From Siphonodentalium dalli (taxonomy: Eukaryota; Mollusca; Scaphopoda; Gadilida; Siphonodentaliidae): 64,000 nt of DNA. This document shows positions 23,708 through 35,719 of the stretch, piece by piece. Position 1 is the stretch's first letter. Each line of letters opens with the position of its first letter. Both the position numbers and the translations under genes were made by a program. The notes under the pieces were generated by a model. The model made no database searches. It worked only from the letters and a program-made list of their open reading frames with translations, and was not told the DNA's origin. Where the stretch lies: the NCBI GenBank assembly GCA_032622095.1, contig CP136068.1, forward strand, positions 116,611,509 through 116,675,508, in the 5' to 3' direction.

Positions 23708-23813
23708 ACTTGGTTTCTCGAGTAAGCAGTTGGCGATACCCATGTTGAGTGTGATATCGAAGTCAGACAGGCTGCAGGAGGAGAACATTCTCGGGTGGAT
23801 ACCACCTGTTTGT
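23708..23813 (-). CDS. ADAM exon e12: metalloprotease domain C-terminus
   Basis: Acceptor ctttcag, donor gtgagttt, 106 nt. It encodes QTGGIHPRMFSSCSLSDFDI then TLNMGIANCLLEKPS. The SxCSxxDFxxxLxxGxxxCLLxxP pattern is the standard end of the ADAM catalytic domain. It enters with one base completing a Leu codon from e11. Confidence 0.95.
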
Positions 23814-24436
23814 CTGAAAGAACATGATTAGATGTAAATTAATAAAGCATTGAGTTCATTAATTATATATCCTGTAAAATTAATATTATAATACTAGATC
23901 CAGATATTTGTTCGGCAATAGCTGTGAAAATCACTAAAACAGGGTTGTACCCCAAACAAGCCTGGAGATAATGTGTCTGACAATTAAAGAATGACAAAGT
24001 GTCGTGTGTCAACTCTGTGCAAATATAGCATATGCCATTTTCTTTCATGTTATATATTTTTGGAAATGGTAGGATATTCACTACATAATGCTGTTCCTAC
24101 ATAAATTATATCTTTCCAAGCCGTGAAACAATAGACAAAAATTAACCCTCCCCAATTTCACAAATATCCGCATACAGGCATCCATGCAGGTTGTGTTCAA
24201 GAATAAATTATAATGCACAGATTATTGTGTCATATTGTGTGGAACACTCAGGGAACTGTATCTGATATGTCACCCATGTTGCTATTTGGTTGTTTTCGGG
24301 TAAATTCTTTTTGACATACTGTTGGGATGAACTTCAGTCTGAATATGTGTTACAATGAATTTTTTTAATTTTTGCAACTCGGTTGCCCAGAGTTTCATGT
24401 AAAATAAGTTAAATTATTATGCAATTTTACACTTAC

Positions 24437-24488
24437 AGAACTTGTGTTGACATTATGCAGCCAAACATGTCTTTACACTGACAGCCAC
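24437..24488 (-). CDS. ADAM exon e11: Met-turn region
   Basis: Acceptor gtttccag, donor gtaagtgt, 52 nt. It encodes GGCQCKDMFGCIMSTQVL. CIM is the conserved Met-turn below the zinc site. The preceding C-x-C and the residues before GCIM are as expected a few residues after the zinc-binding helix in e10. It is the shortest exon seen. Confidence 0.92.
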
Positions 24489-24800
24489 CTGGAAACAGAA
24501 AGGAAGTTGTCAACCACATGATATATTGGAAATAAATTGCTTACTTTAAAACAAAGTTATGTTTTTTGTTTCCCAAATGCAATAAATCATCCATAGTAAT
24601 AAATCAGACAAGAAGTGTAACAGAAAGATAAATAATGAGCATTAATAAAGTAAACAATTAGTCATACATTATGTAAATTGCTGCCCAGAAGATCTCTTAT
24701 AAAATTTCAAATATATTTAAAACAAATTGATCAAAACCATTCACTACTCCAATGAATACATTTAGAATTGAATGTAAGAATTCATTCAAGAGTGATTGGG

Positions 24801-24986
24801 TTAACCCTTCCATGACTAAAGCTTCCTGAAATTTTGCAAAAACCCTGTATATAACTTAACATTGTAAACCAGTGCAATCTCTTATATATGCGAGGCTCCC
24901 TATGGGAGACTCGCATATATAAGAGAATATACTGGCACAGGATATTTAAAGCTGCACCAGCGCAGCTCCCGTCATGAAAGTGTTAA
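24801..24986. mobile_element. Family C MITE copy 3
   Basis: TTAACCCTTCCATGACTAAA at the left and GTCATGAAAGTGTTAA at the right. One hairpin (ccagtgcaatctcttatata paired with its inverse) remains; the first hairpin is deleted. Confidence 0.8.
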
Positions 24987-25496
24987 AAGTTTGCAAGGCT
25001 GAATATTATTGTAGACCCTGAGTGAATTTAGGATGCTTCCTTTGTGTTGGGCATGGAATTTCAAAGTGGATAACTATAACTTTCTAGGATAAGCCATTTA
25101 GACCATGATAAATAAAGAGCTATGTTCTTGGGTAATCTTGTGATGAGAGTAGGTCCAGAGTGGAAATAAATGAATTCTAAAATTGTCACAGGATGTATAG
25201 ACAATCTCATGACATATAAAACATGAACAATTTGAATGTAACAAGTAGAATTTGTCCAGCAAAATTTGTTGCCACCAAATCCTTCAGCATTGGCCTATCT
25301 CCATTACTAATTAAGAATAAGAACGAAAAGTTTGAGATGACATCTATTTTAGTGTAAGTTAAAAATACAAAACACAAAACCTTTTTTGACTTATGCAGGT
25401 ATGTAGAATAAAATATTAATTTGTTGAAATTTATGATCTATTTAGTTTATTTAAGGCCAAAATAAAACAATTTCTAGATTAACATCCTCTCCAAAC

Positions 25497-26666
25497 CAGG
25501 GTTGTCAATAGGTACTGGTACCGGAACCGGCGGTAATCAAGAATTAAATCGGTACCGGTTCTGGTACTGATTGTTGAATTCTATTAATATACCTCTTAAC
25601 GAATGTAAAGGTTTGATTAAGCAGCTCAACATAAGGCCCAACCCAACTGCAATGGGTTAACGTGATATCGTCAGCACATTCAAACATCAAAGGCACTATG
25701 ACAACTTGTCACGAAATTGACAGAATGCAACATTGTGTTGGAGCTTGTGATGATTGTATTTCTTTGATGTTGTCGGAATGCCGCCGGATGTAAGTCTGCA
25801 GTGTTCTGCACGTGCCGTTTCAAGGCATCATTTGAGAGGAGTCTGTTACTCTGTCCAGTTGTGTTTTACCTTTTACGAATTACGATGGCGTCCAAGAAAT
25901 CTAGTCATGTCTGGGATTATTTTATCCCACACGAAAATGACTCGCAGAAAGCCAGAATGCAATACTGTAATAGCCAGATCGAAGGGAAGTACAACGGGAA
26001 TGAAAAAACATTTGTTGACAAAACACAAAATATCAGTGGAATCGGAAGTTCAGACAAGTGGTCAAGGTTCGACTCCAAAATTTAAGCAGATGCCATTAAC
26101 CCCATTTATCCAAACTAAAAGGGAAAGTTTACCGGAACTTTTCTAAAGGAAAACTGGCCGCTGTAGACAGAATTTGGGTGACATCATTTATGAAATTACA
26201 AATTTACAAATGCGAGTAATAGGGGCGGCATTATGAATTTATGGCCGATTAGTGAGTTCTCTAATTAATTACCACACAAATAATATGGTGTACCGTGAGT
26301 CCGTGTGACCGTCACTGCCATGTATCCATACAATATGATACAAGCCTACAATGTTAGCCGGCCCAGTAGTCAAACATACATGTCTACATTCTTTCCACTC
26401 TGTATTCCGTCTTTTTTAAAATCCTCCCTTTGCGACTTGCCGAAAACCGCTGCAGACAACAACTTAATTGTAAATGTCGTTGCGATTTTTATTTTTGTTG
26501 TTTGACTAAACCTCGAAATTAACGTATAATTGATGATGGAACCCACGAAACCAAAGTATTTGCAGTATAACAGACCACTCAATGAGTACCGATACGACGC
26601 GGTACTGAACATCAGTACGGAACCGGTACCGAAAGTTGTGGTACCGTCGGTACTTTGACAACCCTG
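25497..26666. mobile_element. hAT-type element with BED zinc-finger remnant
   Basis: Termini CAGGGTTGTCAATAGGTACT and AGTACTTTGACAACCCTG, with near-perfect duplication CTCCAAAC / CTCCCAAC (25489-25496, 26667-26674). Subterminal accggtaccg-type motifs occur at both ends. At 1.17 kb it is too short for a full transposase. Confidence 0.88.
25885..26146 (+). pseudogene. hAT transposase BED zinc-finger fragment, frameshifted
   Basis: One frame starts at ATG 25885 with MASKKSSHVWDYFIPHEN, the S-x-V-W-x-x-F start of a BED finger. The second half, STTGMKKHLLTKH, lies in another frame ending at 26146, so a frameshift near 25955-25985 breaks the finger between its Cys pair and its His pair. The catalytic RNaseH-like domain is absent. 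BED fingers are the DNA-binding N-terminus of hAT transposases. Confidence 0.8.
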
Positions 26667-26674
26667 CTCCCAAC

Positions 26675-28499
26675 ACTATTTTTAGTCCCCTCTTCAGTTT
26701 GTTTTTTATTGAATATCATTAAATGTAAACTTTTCTCATGCCTTAACCATCAAATTAAATTTCAATGACCGATTAGTCAGTATATTGTGATCACATTGGA
26801 CAATCTAAATCACCTTTATTATATAGGATAGGATACTGCTTCAATATCTAGAACTTTCCATGACTCTTTATGTTAGGAAGAATAAAATAAAAAAATAAAA
26901 TTTGCCCTCCCGCCCCATTTTTCTGAAATAGTTGAATGTAAATCTAGCAATTTATTATATTGGCCTAAAGTAATAATGAAAGAAACAAAAAGAATATTGA
27001 AGTGAAAACATAACCAAATTGGGAAAAAAGACACTTTTGACAAAAATGAGCAGCAGAATAGACAAAAGCCATTTCACATAAGTACGAAAACTGAAAATAA
27101 TATGGTGTATGATACATTGAAAAACAAGAATTAAAACTTAAAAACTTAAAACATTGATTCAACAGTGTGTTCAGCAGTAAGCAGCTTTATAGATTTCTTG
27201 CCAGGTCAACTTTAATTGTTTCATCACAAATAGTTTTACTATGGATAACGTCATTTAAAGGGGGACTGTACACTAAATCCGGCCATTTATGGGACCATCT
27301 CCTTTTATACACAGCAGAATATATGCAACAAATGAATTAATTTGAGACATGGATGAGTGCTAAATACACTCAATGTGCTCTATGAGCGATACAAACAACA
27401 TGATAATTATAATGATCATGAGTTTCTCACTCGAGTCATTATACAGACGGGATAAATAGGAATTAATGAGGTCAAATATATATGATCCATTTTCTCCTTT
27501 TCAGCAATTTTGATTACAATGACATCATAATTGTGACCAGCACAACAAGACAACCTCAAATTAGCAGAAAATTATAAGAAATAAAACACGCTTTTTGGCA
27601 CTACATGTATATCCATATGTGCAGTCGTGATTGTCTGTGTTGGGAATTTTAAAAATGCTATCATAGCTTCCAAATTATGTATAGTTAAGGCATTTTATTT
27701 TTTATTACTTGGTTTATGAATTTCCCCTACCAAAAAAAAAGCTGTTTGTCAAAACAAAGTTATTAAAAAAAAATAGAAAAAAGTTTAAGTTTGCATAAAA
27801 TATACAACATAATTAATCGCTTATTAATTCAAAAATTTTCAATCATAATTTGGAGATTCAATTGAGCCAAGTCTGTTTAATATTTACTTTAATGTTCCTG
27901 GCAAGAAATCTGATTTTACAAATTTTACAACAAAATATACAATGTGCATTGGTGAATGTCAGAGGATGTGATATTCTCTTCCAATGTTACCTTTTGAGTA
28001 GAGATACCGCCATTTGACTGTTAGTAGAGAGCATAAGAGAAAAACTAAATTTGTTAACATTATTTCTTATATCAAAGATTTCATATACTAGTAGTTAAAA
28101 AAATTAACATTATTCACAGGTTTGCAAAAAGGAGTCAAAACAGCCACAAGAAAAAGTCACAAGCATTGGCAATTCTAAACAAGAATTAATATTATCTATA
28201 TGTAGTGATAATTGTATATAAATAGAGCAGAGCTGCCGTTTTGCAAAATGTTCTGAATTAATTTACAAAATAATTCTCATTTGGCAAATATGGTTCTTTA
28301 TTTGCCGAATATTTTGAAATAAATGATATTGAGATGACACAGAATACATGTACTTGAACAAAGTTTCAGCACTTCATAATCCTGATATAAATATGAAAAT
28401 ATTTTCAGATGTTATTATTATTTCAATGCAGACATTTTTAATTTATTGATGAGTTTTTAAGGTTAGTAAACTAGTTACTGATTTCAATTGGTTGCCTAC
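26675..28499. other. Intron sequence with nothing recognised
   Basis: Strongly AT-rich, with A/T runs at 27730-27790 and 26885-26905. No element ends, RNA gene or coding signal were seen downstream of e10. Confidence 0.5.
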
Positions 28500-28587
28500 C
28501 TTCTTCATCATGTTTCAATCCGAGATTATGTCCAATCATATGTGCCAGTACCGTCGCTGTCTGTTGTGGTTGAATGATACTGTTTGC
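28500..28587 (-). CDS. ADAM exon e10: zinc-binding helix with Glu-to-Met change
   Basis: Acceptor ttcacag, donor gtaggcaa, 88 nt. It encodes ANSIIQPQQTATVLA then HMIGHNLGLKHDEE. The reprolysin consensus is HExGHNLGxxHD; here all three His, both Gly and the Asp are kept, but the catalytic Glu is Met (codon ATG, plus-strand 28537-28539 reads cat). Glu codons differ from ATG at two positions or more, so a single sequencing error does not explain it. Zinc could still bind; hydrolysis should not occur. Confidence 0.95.
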
Positions 28588-28696
28588 CTGTGAAATTATT
28601 TGAGAGTAATAAATTAAGACCAGTCTATATTTGATTACTGTAAAAAACAGAATCATGATGGTGCAAACAGTTCATCATCTTTTCATGCAACACCAT

Positions 28697-28868
28697 GTAC
28701 AATAATTCTCTAAATAATCGACTCCTTAAACACAAGTCGCACATAGGGAGCCTTGCATATATAAGAGAATACATTGGCCTAACAATATTTACCTTGACCT
28801 TGTAATCCAGTGCATTCTTTTATATATGTGAGGCTGCACCAGTGCTGCTCCCGTCATGAAAGGGTTAA
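28697..28868. mobile_element. Family A fragment joined to family C fragment
   Basis: The left tip of family A (28697-28734) stops after ccttaaacaca and is followed directly by the inner part of family C, ending catgaaagggTTAA at 28868. Confidence 0.65.
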
Positions 28869-28924
28869 CTGTTCAGCAGCAAAATGCTGAACCTGTGGTC
28901 TGACTATTCCAATATGAAATCCTG

Positions 28925-29345
28925 CAGAATACCCCTCCATATATTACCATGACCCAAACAAGAGGTTGCCCCGCCAGCGATGGCATACCCCCCGCCCCAT
29001 GCTGCAAATTTAGTCAAAAATTGCCAATGCTATCAGCTGAGAGCAATTCTCTCCTCCGTAAGATAAGTCATTCAAAGAATGGTTTTAAAAAATCAGCAGA
29101 AGACCCGGAGAGACAAAAATTGACAATATAAGGTCCATAACTCAGGCAAAAAACTCATGACACACTTGGTTTGCTCACTGATTGAGATATTCTGCAACTT
29201 GTATAAAAATTATTAAAATTGGTTCATATCTGTTTGAGTTTTCAAACCGGACAGACGGACCACCAGGCAGATAAATGGTATAACGAACAGATGGATGCAT
29301 TCAATCCAGTATAACCCCCATTCTCTTCGAAAGTGGGGGTATAAA
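28925..29345. repeat. Dispersed repeat family K copy
   Basis: Contains ggtccataactcaggcaaaa, accggacagacggaccacca and a 3' end gaaagtgggggtataa. Resembles repeats at 16085-16440 and 40635-40860. Confidence 0.6.
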
Positions 29346-29934
29346 AATAGAGTAGCTATATTGAAGTGTTGGATACAGGTTAGGTTGTAACATATCAAAA
29401 ATATCGTATGTGACACATCTTAGGACCAAAAAAAATCAGCACAGTATAATCTGCATCTGCTGCAGCATATGTGTGCCTGATCGCATTACTAATGGGGAGA
29501 TCTACAAAACTTTTGTATTATACTCGATTGGGTATCCAAGGCATATACTCAAGCAATGCACATGCAAATTAGTGTGTGTGTGTATCATGCCATGGTGTGT
29601 GTATACATGGCTTCCTATGTATGGTATGCTGTTATTGTTTGATTTCATCATCATTACTTTGCTGACCTTGGATGTTAGATTGGCATTGATATTAATGGTT
29701 CATATTGCTGAGTCAATGTTACTGTTGGGCCACATATCCTGGAAGGTTGGTCAATGGTGCAAATCGACGCCATTTTCATTTCGGATTTTGCACATTATAT
29801 TTCACTTTTGGCATTTCGATTTCTAGTATAGTTACATAGATCTCATATACAGTCACTGAAAATGCCCCTGCATTCTAACCACACAGTCCTGGCGTGCAGG
29901 CCTATTAGACGATGATTGTGTTAGCAACTGATAT
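29346..29934. other. Intron sequence with an unsupported 138-codon frame
   Basis: A frame at 29410-29826 on the plus strand is open for 138 codons but is hydrophobic, repetitive in Ile/Leu/Cys and has no recognisable motif. It is probably chance in AT-rich sequence with a tgtgtgtg stretch. Confidence 0.4.
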
Positions 29935-29936
29935 GG

Positions 29937-29990
29937 CTGACTGATAACCTAAATTGATTCTGGAATCACCATACCAATGCTGTTGTCATA
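29937..29990 (-). pseudogene. Partial duplicate of ADAM exon e9
   Basis: gattctggaatcaccatacc then aatgctgttgtcat at 29956-29989 matches 30031-30064 inside e9 with 32 of 34 bases identical, an offset of exactly 75 bp. Read on the minus strand it encodes DNSIGMVIPES against DNSIGMAIPES in e9. It lies just downstream of the e9 donor, lacks a matching acceptor and donor, and is probably a broken tandem duplication. Confidence 0.85.
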
Positions 29991-29996
29991 TATTAC

Positions 29997-30078
29997 CTTA
30001 TTGATGCCGACAGCTGACCGTGTACAGATCGATTCTGGAATCGCCATACCAATGCTGTTATCATCTAGCTTCTCACCC
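29997..30078 (-). CDS. ADAM exon e9: metalloprotease domain before zinc helix
   Basis: Acceptor atttttag, donor gtaatata, 82 nt. It encodes GEKLDDNSIGMAIPESICTR then SAVGINK, aligning with the TGxxFxxxxxGxAxxxxxCxxxxxxGxN segment of ADAM catalytic domains. It joins e8 inside a Thr codon and e10 between codons. A fragment of it is duplicated 75 bp downstream. Confidence 0.93.
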
Positions 30079-30112
30079 CTAAAAAATAATGGTGATTATT
30101 GTATAAATCCAG

Positions 30113-30421
30113 TACAGTAATGCCTAAGTAATCGACTCCATAACCACAGCAGAATTATGGGTAATTTTCCAGGATTTAGTCAGAAATATGGCTTGTTGGC
30201 ATTCATCGGAAAGCTCTCCCCGACCATAGGTCGCCTCGCATATATAAGAGAATTCATTGGTCTAACAATTTTTTATCATTTTTTTAAAATAAATGTTTCT
30301 TACAATTTTTAGGATATAAAATAAAACACATCCATTACCCTGCAGGGAGCCCCACACATATATAGAAGCATATAGAAGAGTGTCGTCTGCTCATGTTTGT
30401 CTGGGGCTCTGTATGGGTGAA
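30113..30421. mobile_element. Chimera of family A half, family B hairpin half and module J
   Basis: Left half of family A (30113-30218) stops at gaaagctctc and is followed by half of the family B hairpin (cgaccataggtcgcctcgca) and then module J (ttcttacaatttttaggata to ctctgtatgggtgaa). The same hairpin-J junction occurs at 55020-55219 inside a family F element. Confidence 0.7.
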
Positions 30422-30529
30422 ATTATAAAATTGTTAAAGAATACAAGAAAAAATTATTAAAATTATGCATCTTTAAACAAATAAAATTCCTATTCTACTA
30501 TCACAATAAATGTCCGCTGGCTCACTCAC

Positions 30530-30696
30530 GTTATAAGATGTGCTATATCGAAGTCCAAGCCTGATAACGCTGATTCCTTGTATTTGATGAAATGGTGTAG
30601 CATCTCGCGGGGATGTGATGTCACATGCATCTGGTTCCCTCTATTCCAGAACTCGGCGTAAGTAACAGCGATTCCAAATTTCAACTGTCTGAAGTA
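30530..30696 (-). CDS. ADAM exon e8: metalloprotease domain, central sheet
   Basis: Acceptor tttttacag, donor gtgagtga, 167 nt. It encodes YFRQLKFGIAVTYAEFWNRG, then NQMHVTSHPREMLHHFIKYK and a tail ending FDIAHLI. It corresponds to the ADAM segment with [FY]xxLxxxxxxxxxExW, a helix with LxxFxxY, and HDxAxLxTG. It ends after two bases of Thr. Confidence 0.94.
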
Positions 30697-30719
30697 CTGT
30701 AAAAAAACATACACCATAA

Positions 30720-31114
30720 ATATTAAAGTAAATTAAACTTTATCACATTATTAGCCTCTAAATCTGCCCTCATAGTAAGACACACATGTATTATCAGCAC
30801 GTAGTTACGTAAGATCTTAGTGCAATGATATTGATGGCAATGCCGGAACTTTAGTATTATGTTAATTAGAATATAATTATGATATTCAATTTGTGTTGAC
30901 TGTGAGATAAACATGGGTGATAAGGGTGGTTGAACAATTTTGTCAACATGAAAAGACGCATTTAAAATGGAAACTATATTTTTTCTTGAAGGTGAATTTA
31001 CTTCCTCTCTGGTTGTGATAAGGAAATCAATATTAATTTGTTTTAACTCCAGCCGTTTTTTAGATCGTTTTTCCTAACTAAAATGTGATTATATGATAAA
31101 ATGGATCTCAAATT
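30720..31114. other. Intron sequence with nothing recognised
   Basis: AT-rich sequence upstream of e8 without repeat-family matches. Confidence 0.5.
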
Positions 31115-31212
31115 CGTTGCAATTCTATACAATATTTATTAACCTCTTGCACTAAATTTGATTCGTATCAAATTTAGTGCACTTGGTTAATAAATATTGT
31201 ATATAATTGCGA
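31115..31212. repeat. 98-bp hairpin
   Basis: Arms of about 47 bp (gcactaaatttgat at the apex, caatatttatta further out) pair around a four-base loop; a few mismatches. No copies elsewhere in the window. Confidence 0.85.
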
Positions 31213-31348
31213 CTCATTAGAGATCCTCTATATAATGATTGATCAGCATATAATTGTCATAAAACAATAAATAGTAGATTTGGGTATTCCAATATTCATT
31301 ATTGGTGCTGGAATAGTAATTGCTATAATATGTCTAAATTGGTGAGCA

Positions 31349-31771
31349 AGACTGGATATAGTTTGTCTCACATTAATTTTGAACAATGAGGTCCCTAGAG
31401 GGTGAATTTAGTGACACTATCCCACATGGCAGGCTAGCATTACCAAATTCACATTCTGGGGACCTCATTCTGCTTAGACCTCAACCGCTATGGAAGACAG
31501 TTGAAGTTGGTGATGTTCACCCATTAGTCACCTCGAATATGCATTTTATCTTCTGCAAATTAGGGGATATAGAACTGAACAGAAGGAGAAATGTAACTAA
31601 AACAATGTTAATTTGAGACTATAGATAGTTCCCAGAAGATGAGGCCTAAGCAGAATGAGTTTCTCAGAAGGTGAATTTGGTGATGCTAGCCCGATGTGCG
31701 GGATAGCATAACTAAATTAACTCACTGGGGACCTCATTCTGCAAATGTCAGCTAAACAAAATCTAGACTTG
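31349..31771. mobile_element. Twin-hairpin element, family F copy 3
   Basis: Hairpins at about 31385-31475 and 31650-31745 with gaggtccctagagggtgaat and the conserved spacer. Outer ends diverged (tagtttgtctcacatt; aaatgtcagctaaacaaaat). Confidence 0.78.
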
Positions 31772-34483
31772 TTCATGAACAAAATTAATGACTTGCTCAT
31801 GGAGTTGTCTCTCTTTCATTGCATTTCTAATTGCCACAGATAATTATTCCAGCTGTAAAGTTGGAACTGAACACTGATAAGGAAAAGTTCCCCCTTTGAT
31901 ATAGATATTCAAAATTCCTGGAATTGAACAGGCTGCATTGATTTTATCCAATTTAAACATAATGAAGAGTTCTAACTGATTTAGTGAAATTGGCCAAAAT
32001 AAATACTAGGATATTATTATCAAAATAAGTTTAATCACGATTTGTTGGTGCAGTTTAGTGACAACATAGATCTTTACACCCAGTTATAAAATTTGCTGAA
32101 AACTTAATATTGCTGGAAAATGTTATGTAAACAAGTGCTGTCAAGATGTCAAAATAAATATCTGAATATACGAGTAGTTGTTCCAGCTCTTGCATGTGAA
32201 GGACGTCACACGATGCTGCCATTATTTCTCTGCTTACGACATATACCGGTATCTACGAAAAAGAATCCTGATATCTATGACTTTGTTTTTAACCCTTTCG
32301 ATACTAAGGGAGCGTCTCAAAAGTCTTTGCGGAATTCCGAAAGTATTTTCCGAAAACAAATGACGTTATGAACACTTTGCGGAAAACTTTTTGCGGAAAT
32401 ATTTCGGTAATTACTTTCCTTCTTTCGAAAAATAGCGCTAAGGTTTGCGGAAAAGAAGACAACGTTTGCGGATTTTTTTCCGAATACGTCCGACGTTTTC
32501 AGAATTTGCGGAAATAATTGCGGAATTCACCCCAACGTTATCGGAATTTGAATGCATGCGGACCTCGTTCCGGAAAATTTGCGGAATATATTCATGGGTG
32601 TCGGGCCGGTAAAATCGTAAACATCACCGCATACTAGAGTATATGGGTCTATTGCTATGGGTTCGTTTATTTATTAGGTTTACAGTGTTTATTAACTTAA
32701 TAAAAACAATACAGCAATTAAAAAACTTTTCCTTGACGAATATTGGTATGGCTTCATCTGGCAGTCATTGCCACAGCTATATATATATAGTCAAAACGTG
32801 TTAATTCACAAGCACGAATCATGTATATGGCATGCATGGAGTGAGTACCGGTACCCTATATAAACCTACTGACATGTACTCAGATATATTTGACACGAGA
32901 GTGCGCAATTATTGCTACATGTATAACAAGTTTCATGACACTGAAAAAGTTCACGGCTGACCTAGTTAATTATAGCAATGATATCAGTTTGACACTGTTT
33001 GCAATGTCAACACTGTCCTCCCCGTTGAAGTCCGTGCAATGCGTGTACTGACTTCTTTCATTAATAGTCGCATTGTGATTGGTTAGACAACAAACAAACA
33101 CCGACGTCAATCATAGTATTTCAGGTGTTGTTCCCACCCTCTATCCCAGTCGGAATGGAATTACCACTGATTGGTTAAATCGAGCTCTGCCCATGCAAAG
33201 TGCATTTCTTTTGTGGATTCCGTTTTCGTTAGCTAACGACCAGAATACGCAATGAGGTGTGACTGCATCCTTTATATTTCACTTAAAGTATATGATATAT
33301 GTTGCCTATTGTGGACCCCCCCCCCCCACCTTTTCGCAAGTAGGGGAACCTAATACAGTCGTAATAGTATATAATACTGCCAATTTTCAAAACTAGTTAT
33401 CGCCATAGAATGACATATTTTTTATCTTCCGAAACATTTATTTGCATATTACATTTTAGATACATTAGGTCCCGGCTTTAATTCGGCTTTACTCCTAATA
33501 ATTTAATAAAGAGCGTTCCGTATTTTTTCATGAATCCTGATGGATGGTAAAAACTAAAGAGCGCAGGAAATTTCGTTACAAATCGCCAGTGCAAAGGTTA
33601 TACGCGACGCAGTCATATTTAACTGACAAGTGTACACGTGCATATATGGGTTACTAGTTATAAGTACTGTAAATGAATATTGTTTTCTTTAATACGGCTA
33701 CACTTGATTTTTTTTAAATTGAAAAATAGACCAACATTCTATTATGTATCTTCAGCCAGATAAATACGTATTGTTCCCAATACTGCATTACTAAGTCACA
33801 CCCAACTATATTTGCAACTGTAACGTTTACTCAGGCGATTTGCATTGGAAGACATGTCCATTCAAATTAATCCGACCACTTTTTTCTGGACATGTTGTGT
33901 GAATTCAACTGCGAAATTTAATGTGACCTTCAATTAATAATTCCATCAGAAACGGCATGGGTAGAAATTGAGTACAAATCTCAGTATAAGCAGGTCATAC
34001 ACTGACACACTTGGGTAACTTTGACAAGCCAATAAAGATTACCAATGTGGTCAGTTGATGACCTATATCATATATCTGTATCATTAAGAGGAGGTAAACC
34101 TATTATATGCCCATCTACAGTAGTAATCTTACAAACATTGCCACAAAAAAGTGAATAAAACCCCTGATTGGGAACTTGTTAATCGCCGTTATTTTTGCGC
34201 GCACCTGTATCTCTCAAATGCCAGGTGCACGCGAATTGCGTCAGCATTAATTATTCGAGGACTGTGTAGCAATGAATATGGTTTGCTACATCGTATACCG
34301 TTGTTTGAGTGAACATGATTGTATGTCACTTTCTCTGCGATATTCTCTTTCAAGTTGAATCAAAAGTCCACTGGCACGATGCCCCGCGACTTTGTCTTTA
34401 TAGTAACCATTGAAAAGATTTGAACATACATTCAAGAATGGTGGTCAACAATGCTCGACTTCACCAATTCCCATAATACACCG

Positions 34484-34851
34484 CGCGCTGTGTGGTTCCG
34501 GTTTACGCTGTACAAGCAGATTCGCATTTTGCAGGATTATAAAGTCAAATTTGAACGAGAGAATTACCTATAGGCCTATCCCCTGATGATAATAGAGCAG
34601 TTCACAATAATTTAGCTTTCCGCAGTAGAAACCACAAACTCCCAAAAGAACTCGGCCCTTGGACGAATAGGCCTACGGATTATTCGGACAGAATCTGCAC
34701 TCTCTGTAACCTCGAAATCGGTGATGAATACCACATGGTACTGGATTGTAGGGAACTTAGCAAACTAAGAATAAAATATCTGAAACCCTACTTCCATCAG
34801 AGACCATTGAACACTTATAAATTAGCCGCTCTATTAGTCCCGGTTGACTGA
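34484..34851 (+). pseudogene. LINE retrotransposon 3' coding fragment
   Basis: One frame reads WFRFTLYKQIRILQDYKVKF to a stop near 34570; the next frame continues with FRSRNHKLPKELGPW and RICTLCNLEIGDEYHMVLDC and ends at TGA 34849-34851. The CxxCxxxxxxDExHxxxxC motif near the end is typical of the C-terminal region of metazoan LINE polyproteins downstream of reverse transcriptase. A frameshift separates the parts and the reverse transcriptase itself is absent. Confidence 0.8.
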
Positions 34852-35719
34852 GTTGTCTCGACTCATTTAACAGTGCGAACGAGTTGTCCCGGCTCATGTA
34901 ACAAGCCCCTTAGGTTCATAAAATGTTCGCGGGCGAAACATACCTTACCACGCACAAACGCTCTTTATTTTTTATTGTGAAGAAAATTCTGGCCGGCAGT
35001 AAATTCCAAAAGGAGGCCCACATGGACGGATGTAGTCAATGTAATTTCAAACCAAATAATTATAGTTTAAATTAGTATAATTTAATTTAGTATACAGGTA
35101 GGACGTCGACTATATATATACTTATAAGATTATCACACCTTGTCGCCTGACGTATCAGATCTCCAACACGCTGAATAGATCGTCTGGCTAAACAATGGGC
35201 TCAAGCAAACCACATTTATAGTGCCCTCTTTGTCTTTTTCAACATCATTCTAAAAACGGCAAGTATACCGCGGCCGAACGGCAAGTATACCGCGGCCGGA
35301 CGACAGGTAGGCCTATATTTAGGCCTACACCGCAGCCGAACGGCGATTAAACCGCGGACCAACTGCAGTTAGCCGGTGTGGCCGCGATGTTGTTGCAGTT
35401 CGGCCGCGGTGGAAACACAAACCGCACCGCGGTTAAGTTGACACTTGTTTTGTCCAGCGTGGTGGCTAATTGCTTGTTATGGAAATCCCTCATTTTGGTT
35501 AGAAGCACCCCAGTAGGCCTATATTGGGTATATAAAACGATAATAGTAAAACTATTCTGATAAAACTATCGTAATGATTGAAGAGTATAAATAAAACTGT
35601 AGATAAAGTGTATTGAATGATCATATTAAAATATAGCACGTTTGTTTGTTGATTCGAGCAATTATATTTACAGTGCTAATTAACAATCCCTTTAAATGCC
35701 TTGTGTGTCAGGTAGGCCT

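Noticed and set aside
25754-26146. Intact BED zinc-finger gene
   Set aside because: The Cys and His halves are in different frames and the element is too short for a transposase.
29410-29826. Plus-strand 138-codon frame
   Set aside because: Hydrophobic, no motif, AT-rich with a tg repeat; no splice or promoter context.
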